This document shows, in pieces, positions 25,404 to 34,515 of a DNA stretch of 64,000 nucleotides. The translations under genes were made by a program, and so were the position numbers. Under the pieces are notes generated by a model. It ran no database searches. It saw nothing but the letters and a program-made list of their open reading frames with translations, and had not been told where the DNA came from. This stretch comes from Archangium gephyra (GTDB lineage Bacteria > Myxococcota > Myxococcia > Myxococcales > Myxococcaceae), in contig NZ_CP011509.1 of the NCBI RefSeq assembly GCF_001027285.1, positions 10,378,501 to 10,442,500 of the forward strand, read 5' to 3'. The number at the start of each line of letters is the position of its first letter. Position 1 is the first letter of the stretch.

Positions 25404-26572
25404 ACGCGCTCTCCGAGGCCTTGAAGACGAAGCGCGTGCTGGTGTGTGTCGGCTCGGGAGGCGTGGGAAAGACGACCATCTCCGCGACGCTGGCGCTGCG
25501 CTCGGCGGTGGATGGGCGCACCAGCCTGGTGTGCACCATCGACCCGGCCAAGCGGCTGGCCAACTCGCTGGGGCTCAACGCCCTGGGCAACGTGGAGGCC
25601 GAGGTCCCCGCCTCCGCCCTGGAGCCCCTGGGCGTCAAACCCCGGGGCCGGCTCCACGCGATGATGCTGGACATGAAGCAGACGTGGGACGACCTCATCC
25701 TCAAGTACGCCCCACCGGACAAGCGCGAGAAGATCCTCTCCAACCGCTTCTACCAGTCGCTCTCCAGCGCGCTCGCGGGCAGCCAGGAGTACATCGCGAT
25801 GGAGAAGCTGTGGGAGCTGCGCACCAAGCGCGACTACGAGCTCATCGTGCTCGACACGCCGCCCACGGCGCACGCGCTGGACTTCCTCGAGGCGCCCAAC
25901 CGGGTGCTGGACTTCCTCGACAACGAGGCGGCCAAGTGGCTGCTCACGCCGGCGCTGGCGGCGGGCCGGATTGGGCTGTCCCTGTTCAGCCTGGGCAGCA
26001 GCTACGCGGCGAAGACGATCTCCAAGTTCACCGGCACGGAGACGCTGCAGGAGCTGGCGGCCTTCATGATGGCCATCGCGCCGATGAACGAGAGCTTCCG
26101 GGAGCGGGCGCGCGGGGTGCGCGAGCTGCTGGAGGCGAAGCAGACGGGCTTCGTGCTGGTGACGAGCCCGGGCCGCGAGCGGCTGGACGAGGTGATGCAC
26201 TTCCACCGGCTGCTCAAGCAGAACGAGATGGACGTGGTGGCGGTGGTGGTCAACCGCGTGCACCCGATGCCGGGAGCGCAGCTGTGGGAGGAGATGCGGA
26301 GCCTCATCCCGGCGCGGCGAGCGAAGATGGAGCAGACGCTGCGGGAGCTGACGCTGCTGGCGGAGCAGGACGCCCGGGGCATCGCCGAGCTGCAGGCGGC
26401 GGTCGGGAACACGCCGCTCATCCAGGTGCCGCGCTTCGAGCTGGACGTGCATGACATCGGGGCGCTGTGGCGGACGGGACGCTACCTGATTGGAGAAGAA
26501 GTGATTCCCGGCCCCACTTCCCCTCTCCCCTCGGGAGAGGGACGGGGTGAGGGTTCCAGTCCCCCGGGTTGA
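25400..26572 (+). CDS. ArsA/GET3-like ATPase, partner subunit lacking the signature Lys
   Basis: A 390-residue ATPase, co-translated with the previous gene (4-base overlap). The P-loop reads GSGGVGKTT: Lys24 is present, but the KGG signature lysine is replaced by Ser19. Switch-type motifs include LDTPPTAHALDFL, and the middle (SNRFYQSLSSALAGSQEY, then MEKLWEL) matches the Rv3680-like subunit pattern. The last about 18 residues (PLPSGEGRGEGSSPPG end) are encoded by a dispersed palindromic repeat at 26520-26554, so the native C-terminus probably ended near residue 372. A heterodimer with the upstream subunit, one catalytic lysine donor, is the likely state. Confidence 0.85.
   Translation: MNALSEALKTKRVLVCVGSGGVGKTTISATLALRSAVDGRTSLVCTIDPAKRLANSLGLNALGNVEAEVPASALEPLGVKPRGRLHAMMLDMKQTWDDLILKYAPPDKREKILSNRFYQSLSSALAGSQEYIAMEKLWELRTKRDYELIVLDTPPTAHALDFLEAPNRVLDFLDNEAAKWLLTPALAAGRIGLSLFSLGSSYAAKTISKFTGTETLQELAAFMMAIAPMNESFRERARGVRELLEAKQTGFVLVTSPGRERLDEVMHFHRLLKQNEMDVVAVVVNRVHPMPGAQLWEEMRSLIPARRAKMEQTLRELTLLAEQDARGIAELQAAVGNTPLIQVPRFELDVHDIGALWRTGRYLIGEEVIPGPTSPLPSGEGRGEGSSPPG
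26520..26554 (+). repeat. dispersed palindromic repeat, copy D inside a coding end
   Basis: A 35-bp core repeat that provides the C-terminal codons of the second ArsA-like gene; its extension to the TGA at 26572 matches copy E at 29826. Together D and E flank the ELWxxDGT gene. Confidence 0.85.
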
Positions 26573-26675
26573 GCCCTTCCCCTCGGATCCTCCAAAGTAC
26601 GCCCCACCTCGAGGATCGCGACAGGTCCCGATGGAGACACGCCGCGAGCACGCGGCGTGGAGAGGGAATCCGAAC

Positions 26676-29600
26676 ATGCAGAGGAGGAGATACCCAGGTC
26701 CCGAGGCCATCCTGTTGGCCCTTCTGACGGGACTGATAGCCGGGTGTGCGCCGTCCCAGCCCACCGGTCCGGACGAGACCCAACTCCAGGAACGCCACCA
26801 GCGCCTATCCGGCAGCGAGCCGTATCTGGTGCGCGACCTCAATCCCACGGGGCAGGGCTCGCGGCCCGATGGAGGAGCCGTGGCCGCCCAGGACCGGGTC
26901 TTCTTCGCCCGCAACGCCGCGGAGTCGGAGCTGTGGAAGAGCGACGGCACGCAGGCGGGCACGGTGCTCGTGAAGCGATTCCAGTACGATCAATACAAGC
27001 TCCAACTCCTCAGCGCCATGGAGGGCACGGTGTTCTTCCAGGACCTCCTCCACTCCACCTTGTGGAAGAGCGACGGCACCGAAGCCGGCACGGTGCGCCT
27101 CACGCCTGTGAATCACTCTACCAACATGGGCAACCTTCCCCTGGTGCGGGACTCGGCGGTGCTGAACGGCCGACTCTATCTGCTCACCGCCACCTCGCTC
27201 TGGGTGAGCGATGGCACGGCGACCGGCACCGTGTCCATCAAGACCCTCCCAGTCGACAGCACATCCCCCTCTGGCCGGCTGGTGGCCGCCAATGGCCTGC
27301 TCTTCTTCACCGTCTATCCCCCGAGTGGTGGCGCCGAACTATGGAAGAGCGACGGTACAGCGGCAGGCACGGCGCGGCTCAAAGCCATCTCGAACGAGCC
27401 AGTCCTCTCCCGCGCCTCCACTCACGAGTTGGTGGCCCTCAACAGCACCCTCTTCGTCACCGCCTATTCCGACAGCCTTTGGAGCCTCTGGAAGAGCGAC
27501 GGCACGGTGGATGGCACCGTCATCCTCCAGGACGGACTTCCCTCCATCGGCGGCCTGACGATCTCGAATGGGCGGCTCTACTACGAAACCACCAGCGCTC
27601 TGTGGACGACGGATGGAACGAAGGACGGGACGCGGAGCCTCACGAGCCGCGCTGTCACCACCAACAGCCTGATGGCCACGAGCGGAGGTCTCGTCTTCTC
27701 CCTCTACCAGGACGATACCGGCGTGACGCTGTGGCGCAGCAACGGGACGGTGGCTGATACGACGCCATTGGCAGACCCCTGCCCCGGCAGCACCCATGGG
27801 TCCCCGGCCCGCCTGGCAGGTGTGAATGGTGTGGCGTTCTTCTCCCTTTCCTGCGGAACCGCTCATACCGGGCTGTGGAAGAGTGATGGCACGGCGAGCG
27901 GCACGAGGCGTGTGACGGACACCTCCCTCTGGACTGGTGACAACAGTACGCCCACTCCCACTGGCACCATCTCGGTGGACATGGGCGGGACACTCTTCTT
28001 CTGGGCCGATGATGATCGACACGGCCTCGAGCCGTGGAAGAGCGACGGCACGGCGAGCAGCACGGTTCTCGTGCGCGACATCATTCCCACCCCGGCGAGC
28101 TCCAATCCGCATGACTTCGTGGCGATGGGCGGCTCGGTCTTCTTCACGGCGGAGGATAGCCGCAATGGCCTGGGACTCTGGAAGAGCGATGGCACGGCGG
28201 ACGGGACAGTGCGCTTGACGAGCCTCTCCCCGTGGGACAACACCGCCTTGCTGACCCCCGTCAACGGTACACTCTTCTTCGCCCAGCACAGCGGCCAGTT
28301 GTGGAAGAGCGATGGGACGACAGCAGGCACGCTGAAGGTCAGATCCTTCACGCCCAGCATGGGCTCCGACGTGAAGCTCCTCGCGTTGACCGACTTCGGC
28401 GGAACGCTCTTCTTCGCCCTCCAGGACGATGGCCGCACGGAACTCTGGAAGAGCGATGGGTCGGAGGCCGGCACGATGCGTGTAAAGGAGTTGCCGCGCA
28501 TCAGCATGGAGGAATTGCCGAACTCCGGTAAAGAGACACAAGTCGCCTACCCAAGGGTCGTGAACGGAAGCCTCTTCTTCATCGTGGGCTATCCCGCGGA
28601 AAACATGGAGCTGTGGAAAAGCGATGGAACGGAGGCCGGCACGGTGCGCGTGAAGACCCTGTTCAACGGTTACTCCAGATTCTGGACTTGGATGCACTCA
28701 GTGGCGGTGGCGGACGGGAAGTATTTCGCGCTCATCGGCTCGGATCTGTGGATGAGTAATGGAACCGAAGCCGGCACCACCCTGCTCACGAATGTCATGG
28801 AGCGAGTCCACCCCATAGCGCTCGCGGAGGCGAACGGAACGCTCCTGCTGCTCTCCTCCGAGACAAACTCACGCGGCGATAGCGACATTGGGCTGTGGAA
28901 GAGCAACGGAATGGCGGGGGGAACGACCCGGCTTCGCACGCTCTTCTCTAAAGCCAACCAGCTGGTAGGCTTCCTTTACAGCGCCAATGTGAGGGGAAGG
29001 CAATACCTCATCCTCTACTCCCCCGAGCGCAAGGACTACGAGCTGTGGCGCAGCGATGGGACGGCGGAGAGCACGAGCTTCGTGTATCCCATGGAACTCA
29101 GCTCCAGCACCTCCACCGGACTGATTGACTTCGCGCCGCTCAGCCAGACCCCTCCGCTCTTCGCAGAAGTGGGCAAGCGGCTCTTGTTCGTGCGCAACGG
29201 GGGGCAGGGCCGGGAACTGTGGGCACTGCCGCTGGCTCCCGTCGATTGTCCATCCCCCGCCCTCGTGGTCCAGGCTTCAGGCCCAAACGGCGCCCACGTG
29301 GAGTTCCCTACCATCCGTCGGGCTGATGACGTCGACCCCGCCCTGTCCATTACCTACAGCCATGCCTCGGGGAGCCTGTTCCCGCTGGGGGACACCCCGG
29401 TGACGCTCACCGCGTCCCACCCGGCGTACCCGGCCAACACGTGCACCTTCTCCATCTCCGTCCGGGACTCGCTCGGCCCCACGGTGCAGTGTCCGGCGAA
29501 TCTCTCCGTGGACGCTCCGCTCGGCAAGGACGGTGTGAGCATCCAGTACCCGCCGGCCACGGCGGCGGACGCCGTGTCCACGCCGGTCCTGGAGTACAGC

Positions 29601-29813
29601 CACGCGTCCGGGAGCACCTTCCCCATCGGCATCACCACCGTGGAGGTCAAGGCGACGGACGCGGCCGGCAACGTCACCACCTGCGCCTTCAAGGTCGACG
29701 TCGCGCCTCCCCTCCAGCGGTGCGGCTGCGGCTCCACGTCGCCCGCCGCGGCCTTCGGCTGGTTGATGGTGCTCGTGCCGCTGGTGCTGCGCCGCCGTGG
29801 CGCACGGGGCTGA
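26676..29813 (+). CDS. ELWxxDGT-repeat lipoprotein with HYR domains and MYXO-CTERM-like tail
   Basis: A 1045-residue surface protein. Lipobox LIAGC gives Cys24 after a 23-residue signal. Residues about 60-840 hold 16 repeats of the ELWKSDGT.AGT type, a beta-propeller-like family common in myxobacteria, each blade near 40-50 residues. Two HYR domains follow (each with CTF/CAFK and SHASGS-type motifs), then a CGCGS..WLMVLVPLVLRRRG end that fits MYXO-CTERM surface sorting. Start ATG 26676 was chosen for the lipobox and GAGGG upstream; the track could also start at 26631. It has lower G+C and less strict third-position bias than neighbours and is flanked by copies D and E of the repeat. Adhesion or sensing is possible. 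Confidence 0.85.
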   Translation: MQRRRYPGPEAILLALLTGLIAGCAPSQPTGPDETQLQERHQRLSGSEPYLVRDLNPTGQGSRPDGGAVAAQDRVFFARNAAESELWKSDGTQAGTVLVKRFQYDQYKLQLLSAMEGTVFFQDLLHSTLWKSDGTEAGTVRLTPVNHSTNMGNLPLVRDSAVLNGRLYLLTATSLWVSDGTATGTVSIKTLPVDSTSPSGRLVAANGLLFFTVYPPSGGAELWKSDGTAAGTARLKAISNEPVLSRASTHELVALNSTLFVTAYSDSLWSLWKSDGTVDGTVILQDGLPSIGGLTISNGRLYYETTSALWTTDGTKDGTRSLTSRAVTTNSLMATSGGLVFSLYQDDTGVTLWRSNGTVADTTPLADPCPGSTHGSPARLAGVNGVAFFSLSCGTAHTGLWKSDGTASGTRRVTDTSLWTGDNSTPTPTGTISVDMGGTLFFWADDDRHGLEPWKSDGTASSTVLVRDIIPTPASSNPHDFVAMGGSVFFTAEDSRNGLGLWKSDGTADGTVRLTSLSPWDNTALLTPVNGTLFFAQHSGQLWKSDGTTAGTLKVRSFTPSMGSDVKLLALTDFGGTLFFALQDDGRTELWKSDGSEAGTMRVKELPRISMEELPNSGKETQVAYPRVVNGSLFFIVGYPAENMELWKSDGTEAGTVRVKTLFNGYSRFWTWMHSVAVADGKYFALIGSDLWMSNGTEAGTTLLTNVMERVHPIALAEANGTLLLLSSETNSRGDSDIGLWKSNGMAGGTTRLRTLFSKANQLVGFLYSANVRGRQYLILYSPERKDYELWRSDGTAESTSFVYPMELSSSTSTGLIDFAPLSQTPPLFAEVGKRLLFVRNGGQGRELWALPLAPVDCPSPALVVQASGPNGAHVEFPTIRRADDVDPALSITYSHASGSLFPLGDTPVTLTASHPAYPANTCTFSISVRDSLGPTVQCPANLSVDAPLGKDGVSIQYPPATAADAVSTPVLEYSHASGSTFPIGITTVEVKATDAAGNVTTCAFKVDVAPPLQRCGCGSTSPAAAFGWLMVLVPLVLRRRGARG

Positions 29814-29825
29814 GCAGTGTCACTT

Positions 29826-29860
29826 CCCCTCTCCCTCCGGGAGAGGGACGGGGTGAGGGT
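29826..29860 (+). repeat. dispersed palindromic repeat, copy E
   Basis: A copy of the 35-bp core, direct orientation relative to copy D; the two share the further sequence TTCCAGT..CCCGGGTTGA. The remaining gap to endonuclease V (to 29993) shows nothing else. Confidence 0.85.
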
Positions 29861-29993
29861 TCCAGTCTCCCGGGTTGAACCCCGGGAGGACGCCCCGGCT
29901 CCGTGAGGCGGCCCACCTGCCCGCCCTGGGAGATTTGAGCATGCCGCACCCACGGAGGAGGGGCGGATGTCCTGATGGCCCGCTTCACATCCC

Positions 29994-30488
29994 TCACGAG
30001 TCCCGGCACAACCGGTCCACCCGGTTGAGCAGCGTGGGAAGCCTCGAGGCCCCGTGCATCCGCCGCACGCACTCCGCGGCGGCGCCGGCCTCCACCCCCA
30101 CCGCGGTGACGAACAGGGGACGCTGGCTCTGCCCGCGCAGCACCGGCACCGCGAACTGGCTGGAGTGGAACGCCGTCTTGGCCACGCCGATGACCGGCAC
30201 GCGCCGCCCGAGCGCCTCGTACAGGTGCGCGCCCAACCCGGGCCGCTCCTCGCCCAGCCACACGTACCCGTCGATGACCACCGTCTCCAGCGGCTCCGGG
30301 ACGCCCGCGAGCACCTTCAACAGGTGGGGCAGCTCGCGGCGGAAGAACTGGCCGGGCTCATAGGGCTCGGCGGGGGGGCCGCGCTCCACGAGGTGCGAGG
30401 CCTCGGCGGCATCGGCCCAGTCCCGGAAGAGCACACAGGCGGCCACGGTGACTTCCGTCCGGTAGTCCACGTCCATACAGGCCAGCAT
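29994..30488 (-). CDS. endonuclease V family protein, short form
   Basis: A 164-residue protein of the endonuclease V (Nfi) family, which cuts DNA (or RNA) near deoxyinosine. It keeps the expected acid residues: Asp in the first strand (MDVDYR), Glu in YEPGQFFRRELP, and Asp in VVIDGYVWLG. The VPVIGVAKTAF segment is also conserved. It is shorter than the about 220 residues of E. coli Nfi, mainly at the C-terminus. The start ATG 30488 has GGAGGAG six bases upstream; the longer frame to 30545 adds 19 residues without family character. Divergent from a TPR lipoprotein gene. Confidence 0.8.
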   Translation of the reverse strand: MLACMDVDYRTEVTVAACVLFRDWADAAEASHLVERGPPAEPYEPGQFFRRELPHLLKVLAGVPEPLETVVIDGYVWLGEERPGLGAHLYEALGRRVPVIGVAKTAFHSSQFAVPVLRGQSQRPLFVTAVGVEAGAAAECVRRMHGASRLPTLLNRVDRLCRDS

Positions 30489-30680
30489 CGTCGCTCCTCC
30501 AAGTGTCCACGGCTTCGCCCGCCCGGCCGCCGGGCATCGGGCCATGCGGGCGGGAAACGCGGGCCGAGGTTAAGCTGCGGGCCATTTTGGGAACCCCGGG
30601 ACCGCTCCTGCTGTCCTGGAGGCAGAAACGTGGACGGCCCCCCAGCGGGCCCCTGACGAGCTTCACAGCGGAGGACATAC

Positions 30681-31811
30681 ATGTTGGCCACCTGGCGCAA
30701 GTGGGTGTTGGTGGGAGTCCTGGGCCTGGTGGGGTGCCGGACGACGGGCACGGCGGTGCGCGAGACGCCGGAGACGCCCCGGCAGCAGGTGCAGTTCGAC
30801 CCCGTGACGGTGACGGCGGATCTGGAGCTGGCCTCGCTCAATGACGAGGAGCTGTTCGCCGGAGGCACGTCGGCCTTCGCGGCCAACGACTTCACCAAGG
30901 CGGCGCGCTACTTCGGCCGGCTGGTGGACTTCCACCCCCAGAGCAAGCACCGCGACGAGGCGCTCTACAACGCGGGCCTGGCCCACGAGCGGCTGGAGCA
31001 GTGGGAGGAGGCGTACCTGCGCTTCTCCGAGCTGGCGGACGCGGAGAAGGGCACCGGTGACGCGCTGGACGCGGCCTTCCGCATGGCCGAGACGCAGTAC
31101 CACCTGGAGCGCTTCGCGGAGGCCGCCAGGGTGCTGGGCACCATCGCCGGGCGCGCGGATCTGCCGGTGGGCAAGCGCCTGGAGGCCCAGGTGCAGCAGG
31201 GCGTGTGCGAGCTGGAGCTGGGGCAGAGCGAGAAGGCGGAGAAGACGCTGCGTCAGGCGCTCTCCACGTACGACTCCCTGGCGGACAAGGACGAGGTCGA
31301 GGACTACGTCCCGGGGCAGGCGCACTTCTTCATCGGGGAGATCTACCGGCAGCACTACGCCCAGGTGAAGCTGGACCCGGCCAAGGGCAGCGACGCGCTG
31401 GCGAACGACCTGAACTACAAGGCCGAGCTGCTGCTGTCGGCCCAGGGCAACTACCTGCGCGCCATCCGCGTGGGCAACGGCCACTGGGCGACGGCGGCCG
31501 GAGCGCAGATCGGCGCGATGTACGAGAACCTCTACGAGCACCTGGTGAACTCGCCGGCCCCGGCGGAGCTGGACGCGGAGGAGGCGGCCATCTACCGCGA
31601 GGAGGTGCGCAAGAAGGTGCGGATCCTGCTCACCAAGTCCATCAACATCTACGAGCGCACGCTGGAGGCGGCCGAGCGCATCGGCTCGCAGAACACGTTC
31701 GTGGACAAGACGCGCCAGAGCCTGGAGAAGATGAAGGCGCTGCTGCTCGCGGACACGGAGTCGGCGCCCGTCCCCGAGGACGAGTCCACCCAGTCCAAGC
31801 CGCACTCCTGA
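30681..31811 (+). CDS. TPR lipoprotein
   Basis: A 376-residue protein. Signal and lipobox LVGC give Cys19. A helical TPR array starts near residue 55 (GTSAFAANDFTKAARYFGRLVDFHPQ, then YNAGLAHERLEQWEEAYLRF) and continues to about 210 as six or seven repeats; helical ends follow to 355. Such lipoproteins sit on the outer membrane and scaffold complexes (BamD-like parts). It is not obviously BamD. The 192-bp divergent promoter space with endonuclease V holds no gene. Confidence 0.75.
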   Translation: MLATWRKWVLVGVLGLVGCRTTGTAVRETPETPRQQVQFDPVTVTADLELASLNDEELFAGGTSAFAANDFTKAARYFGRLVDFHPQSKHRDEALYNAGLAHERLEQWEEAYLRFSELADAEKGTGDALDAAFRMAETQYHLERFAEAARVLGTIAGRADLPVGKRLEAQVQQGVCELELGQSEKAEKTLRQALSTYDSLADKDEVEDYVPGQAHFFIGEIYRQHYAQVKLDPAKGSDALANDLNYKAELLLSAQGNYLRAIRVGNGHWATAAGAQIGAMYENLYEHLVNSPAPAELDAEEAAIYREEVRKKVRILLTKSINIYERTLEAAERIGSQNTFVDKTRQSLEKMKALLLADTESAPVPEDESTQSKPHS

Positions 31812-31849
31812 GCGGGCCCCCCCTGGGCCCACCAGGTGCTGACCCGCGG

Positions 31850-31992
31850 CCCTCTCCCCTCGCCCTCCGGGAGAGGGACGGGGTGAGGGTGTCGGGTGAA
31901 CCCGGGTTGAACCCCCTGTCCACACTCCGGGCCACGGGTTGGAGAACGGGCTCGGATACCCTCACCCTGACCCTCTCCCGAGGGGAGAGGGG
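31850..31992. repeat. composite palindromic repeat B (two inverted copies)
   Basis: Left copy 31850-31890 and inverted right copy 31958-31992 with an intervening segment that shares GGGTTGAACCCC, TGTCCACACT and CACGGGTTGGAGAACGGGC with composite A (16171-16309). Same length class (about 140 bp) and order, so this is one family element. It fills the gap 31812-32000. Confidence 0.85.
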
Positions 31993-32000
31993 ACAGTGGT

Positions 32001-34433
32001 TCACTTTCCTGAAGAGGACGCGAGTCTCGGCAGCCGCACCGTGAACGTCGTGCCCGTGGCCGCCTCGGAGTGCACGTCGATGGTGCCTCCGTGCGCATGG
32101 ACGATGTTGGCCACGATGAACAGGCCCAGGCCGATGCTGCGGCTGGCCGTGTCTCCTCCCGGCCTCCCCCGTGTCATCGGCTCGAACAGGTGCGGGAGCA
32201 GCTCGGGAGGAATGGGCCTGCCCTCGTTGTGCACGCCGAGCAGCACGGTGCCGTCCACCCCTCGCGTCTCCACGCGCACGGGCGTTCCCGGCGGACTGTA
32301 GGCCAGCGCGTTGTTCACCAGGTTGGTGATGACCTGGGCCAGCCGGTCCCCATCCCACTCCCCCCTGCCCTCCCCGCTCCGCACCACCTCCACCTCCCGG
32401 TCCGGATGCGCGAGCCGCACCTCCTCCACCACCTGCCGGCAGTGGGTGTGCAAGTCCAATGGCTTGCGCTCGATGGGAATGCCGCCTCCGAGCCGGGCCC
32501 GGGTGAAGTCGAGCAGATCATGGATGAGCCGGGTCGCCCGCTCCGTCGCCGCCGAGATGCGCGCGAGCCCCTTCGCCTGGCGCTCGCCCAGCTCCTCCTG
32601 CCGCATCAGCGCCGCCACGGACAGGGTGATGGCATTGAGGGGGTTGCGCAGGTCATGCGAGACGATGCCGATGAGCTGCTCGGCGAACTCCGCGCGCTTC
32701 TGTGACTCCTGCTGCTGGTGCTTGCGCTCGGAGATGTCCTGGGCCGTGCCGATGAAGCGCACGGCCCGTCCTCCCTCGAAGTAGGCCCGGCCGATGGCGC
32801 GCACCCAGCGCACCGCCCGGCCCTTGTGCCCCACGGGACGGAACTCGATGTCGTACTCCCCACCGCTGGCCGGTTGCAGCGCCAATTGCACCGCCGCGTG
32901 CGCGCGGTCGCGATCCTCCGGGTGGATCGCCGCCAGGAAGCCCTCGTACGTCACCTCGGGCTCCAGGGGCAGGCCGAAGAGCGCCTTGCACCGCTCGTCC
33001 CAGCGCAGCAGGCCCGTCACCGGATTGAAGTCCCACGTGCCCAGCTCCGCCGCGCGCACCGCCAGCCGCAGCCGGTCCTCACTCGCCCGGAGGGCCTCGC
33101 TCGCCGACTTGCGCGCGGTGATGTCCTGCATCGCCCCCACCATCCGCACGGCCTTGCCGCTCGCGTCCCGCTCGATGAGGCCATGGTCGATGACGTGGAC
33201 GTAGCCCCCATCCCCATGGAGGTAGCGGTACTCGTCTCGCCACCGCTGCCCGCCACCGGCGATGGTCTCGTGGATGCCGTGGACCACCCGCTCGCGATCC
33301 TCCGGGTGGATGTGGTCGTACCAGCCGGAGATGTGTCCTCCGAGCTGCTCCGGCGTCCGGCCAAACAGCGTCTGCACCCCTCCGCTCCAGGCGAGCGTGT
33401 CCGTCTGGAGGTTCCACTCCCAGACCGCATCGCTGATGGCCGCGGTCGCCAGCCGGTGGAGCGTCTCGGACCTGCGCAGCCGCTCATTGGCCTGCTGGAG
33501 CTGCTGGAGCAGGAGCGCCTTCTGGATGATGCCGGAGAGGTACTCCACCAGCGTCTCGAGGTAGCGCCGGGCCTGGGGCTCGAAGGGCCGGATTTCAGCG
33601 ACGCCCAGGTAGAGCACCCCGAGCAGCTTGCCGTGCGGCCACAGCCGGACCCCCAGCAGGGAGTGCAGGCCACTGAGGCGCACGCCCTCGGACACCGCGT
33701 GTCCGGCCCCCGCCGCGTCCGGCAACTCCAGCGGCTCCTCGGAGGCGGCCAGTCTGGCCACGAAGCCAGGCCCGTCCACCGCGATGGGCTCGGTCTCGGT
33801 CCGCATGTTCCACTGGCCCGTGTACATGGTGGGAAGGAGCGTCCGGCCGTCCGGGGACGCGAGCAGCAGCGCGATCCCCTGCGCCCGCATGGCCTCCCGC
33901 ACCACCTCCAGCAGGGGCTCCAGCCGTTCATGCAGGGGGAGGAAGTGCTCGCCATCCCCCATCACCTCGCTCGCCAGCGTGTTGAGGCGATGCAGGAAAC
34001 GCTTCTCCCGCTGCCGGTCCTCCTGGGAGTAGCCGCTGAAGGACACGATCACCTGGCCCATCGCGTCCTGGAGCTCCTCGAACAGCAGCCGCGTGTCCTC
34101 CTGCGCGGGCTGTTGCTCCAGGGGAAGCCCCTCCCAGAGGCCCGAGATGAGACGGCCCATGAGCACGTACTCGTCCGTCACCTCCTCCTGGTTGAAGCCC
34201 ACCCGCATGCGCAGGCTGATGTGCGTCCCCTCCAGCCGCGACTTCGTCTTCACCGGGTCGCCCCGGTGGCCCTGCCGGGAGATGGCCGCCAGCGTCGAGA
34301 GGTACTCGGGAAAGGTGTCCGTCAGCTCGTACGGACCGAGGCCCCGGGCGGGCTCCCACGTCCCCACCTCCGCCACGTAGCGCTCGATGAGCTGCTCCCG
34401 GTTCCTCTCGATGAACTCCGCGACTGTCGTCAT
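32001..34433 (-). CDS. histidine kinase: RsbRD_N - GAF - PAS - PAS - HisKA - HATPase
   Basis: An 810-residue soluble sensor kinase. The N-terminus (about 1-150) is RsbRD-type: FIERNREQLIERYVAEVGTW. A GAF domain follows (about 185-310), then two PAS domains (about 330-445 and 455-575; EWNLQTDTLAWSG, ELGTWDFNPVTG). Phospho-acceptor His is in GIVSHDLRNPLNAI; the N-box is ITNLVNNALAYS and the G2 box SIGLGLFIV. No membrane helix or receiver. ATG 34433 was chosen because the RsbRD fold begins directly. Partner regulator unknown; output perhaps to a distant regulator, as is common in myxobacterial orphan kinases. Confidence 0.9.
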   Translation of the reverse strand: MTTVAEFIERNREQLIERYVAEVGTWEPARGLGPYELTDTFPEYLSTLAAISRQGHRGDPVKTKSRLEGTHISLRMRVGFNQEEVTDEYVLMGRLISGLWEGLPLEQQPAQEDTRLLFEELQDAMGQVIVSFSGYSQEDRQREKRFLHRLNTLASEVMGDGEHFLPLHERLEPLLEVVREAMRAQGIALLLASPDGRTLLPTMYTGQWNMRTETEPIAVDGPGFVARLAASEEPLELPDAAGAGHAVSEGVRLSGLHSLLGVRLWPHGKLLGVLYLGVAEIRPFEPQARRYLETLVEYLSGIIQKALLLQQLQQANERLRRSETLHRLATAAISDAVWEWNLQTDTLAWSGGVQTLFGRTPEQLGGHISGWYDHIHPEDRERVVHGIHETIAGGGQRWRDEYRYLHGDGGYVHVIDHGLIERDASGKAVRMVGAMQDITARKSASEALRASEDRLRLAVRAAELGTWDFNPVTGLLRWDERCKALFGLPLEPEVTYEGFLAAIHPEDRDRAHAAVQLALQPASGGEYDIEFRPVGHKGRAVRWVRAIGRAYFEGGRAVRFIGTAQDISERKHQQQESQKRAEFAEQLIGIVSHDLRNPLNAITLSVAALMRQEELGERQAKGLARISAATERATRLIHDLLDFTRARLGGGIPIERKPLDLHTHCRQVVEEVRLAHPDREVEVVRSGEGRGEWDGDRLAQVITNLVNNALAYSPPGTPVRVETRGVDGTVLLGVHNEGRPIPPELLPHLFEPMTRGRPGGDTASRSIGLGLFIVANIVHAHGGTIDVHSEAATGTTFTVRLPRLASSSGK

Positions 34434-34515
34434 GCCGTGGGTCTTCCTCGCGCCCCTGAAAGGTGCTGAGGACCCACGGCTCATGCCAGCACGGCGAGAG
34501 GAAGGCGTTGTCCTT

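Noticed and set aside
24483-26572. Arsenite resistance operon
   Set aside because: No arsB, arsR or arsD neighbour and no metalloid-site cysteines.
16171-31992. Repeats as a CRISPR array
   Set aside because: Copies are kilobases apart with no regular spacers and no cas genes.
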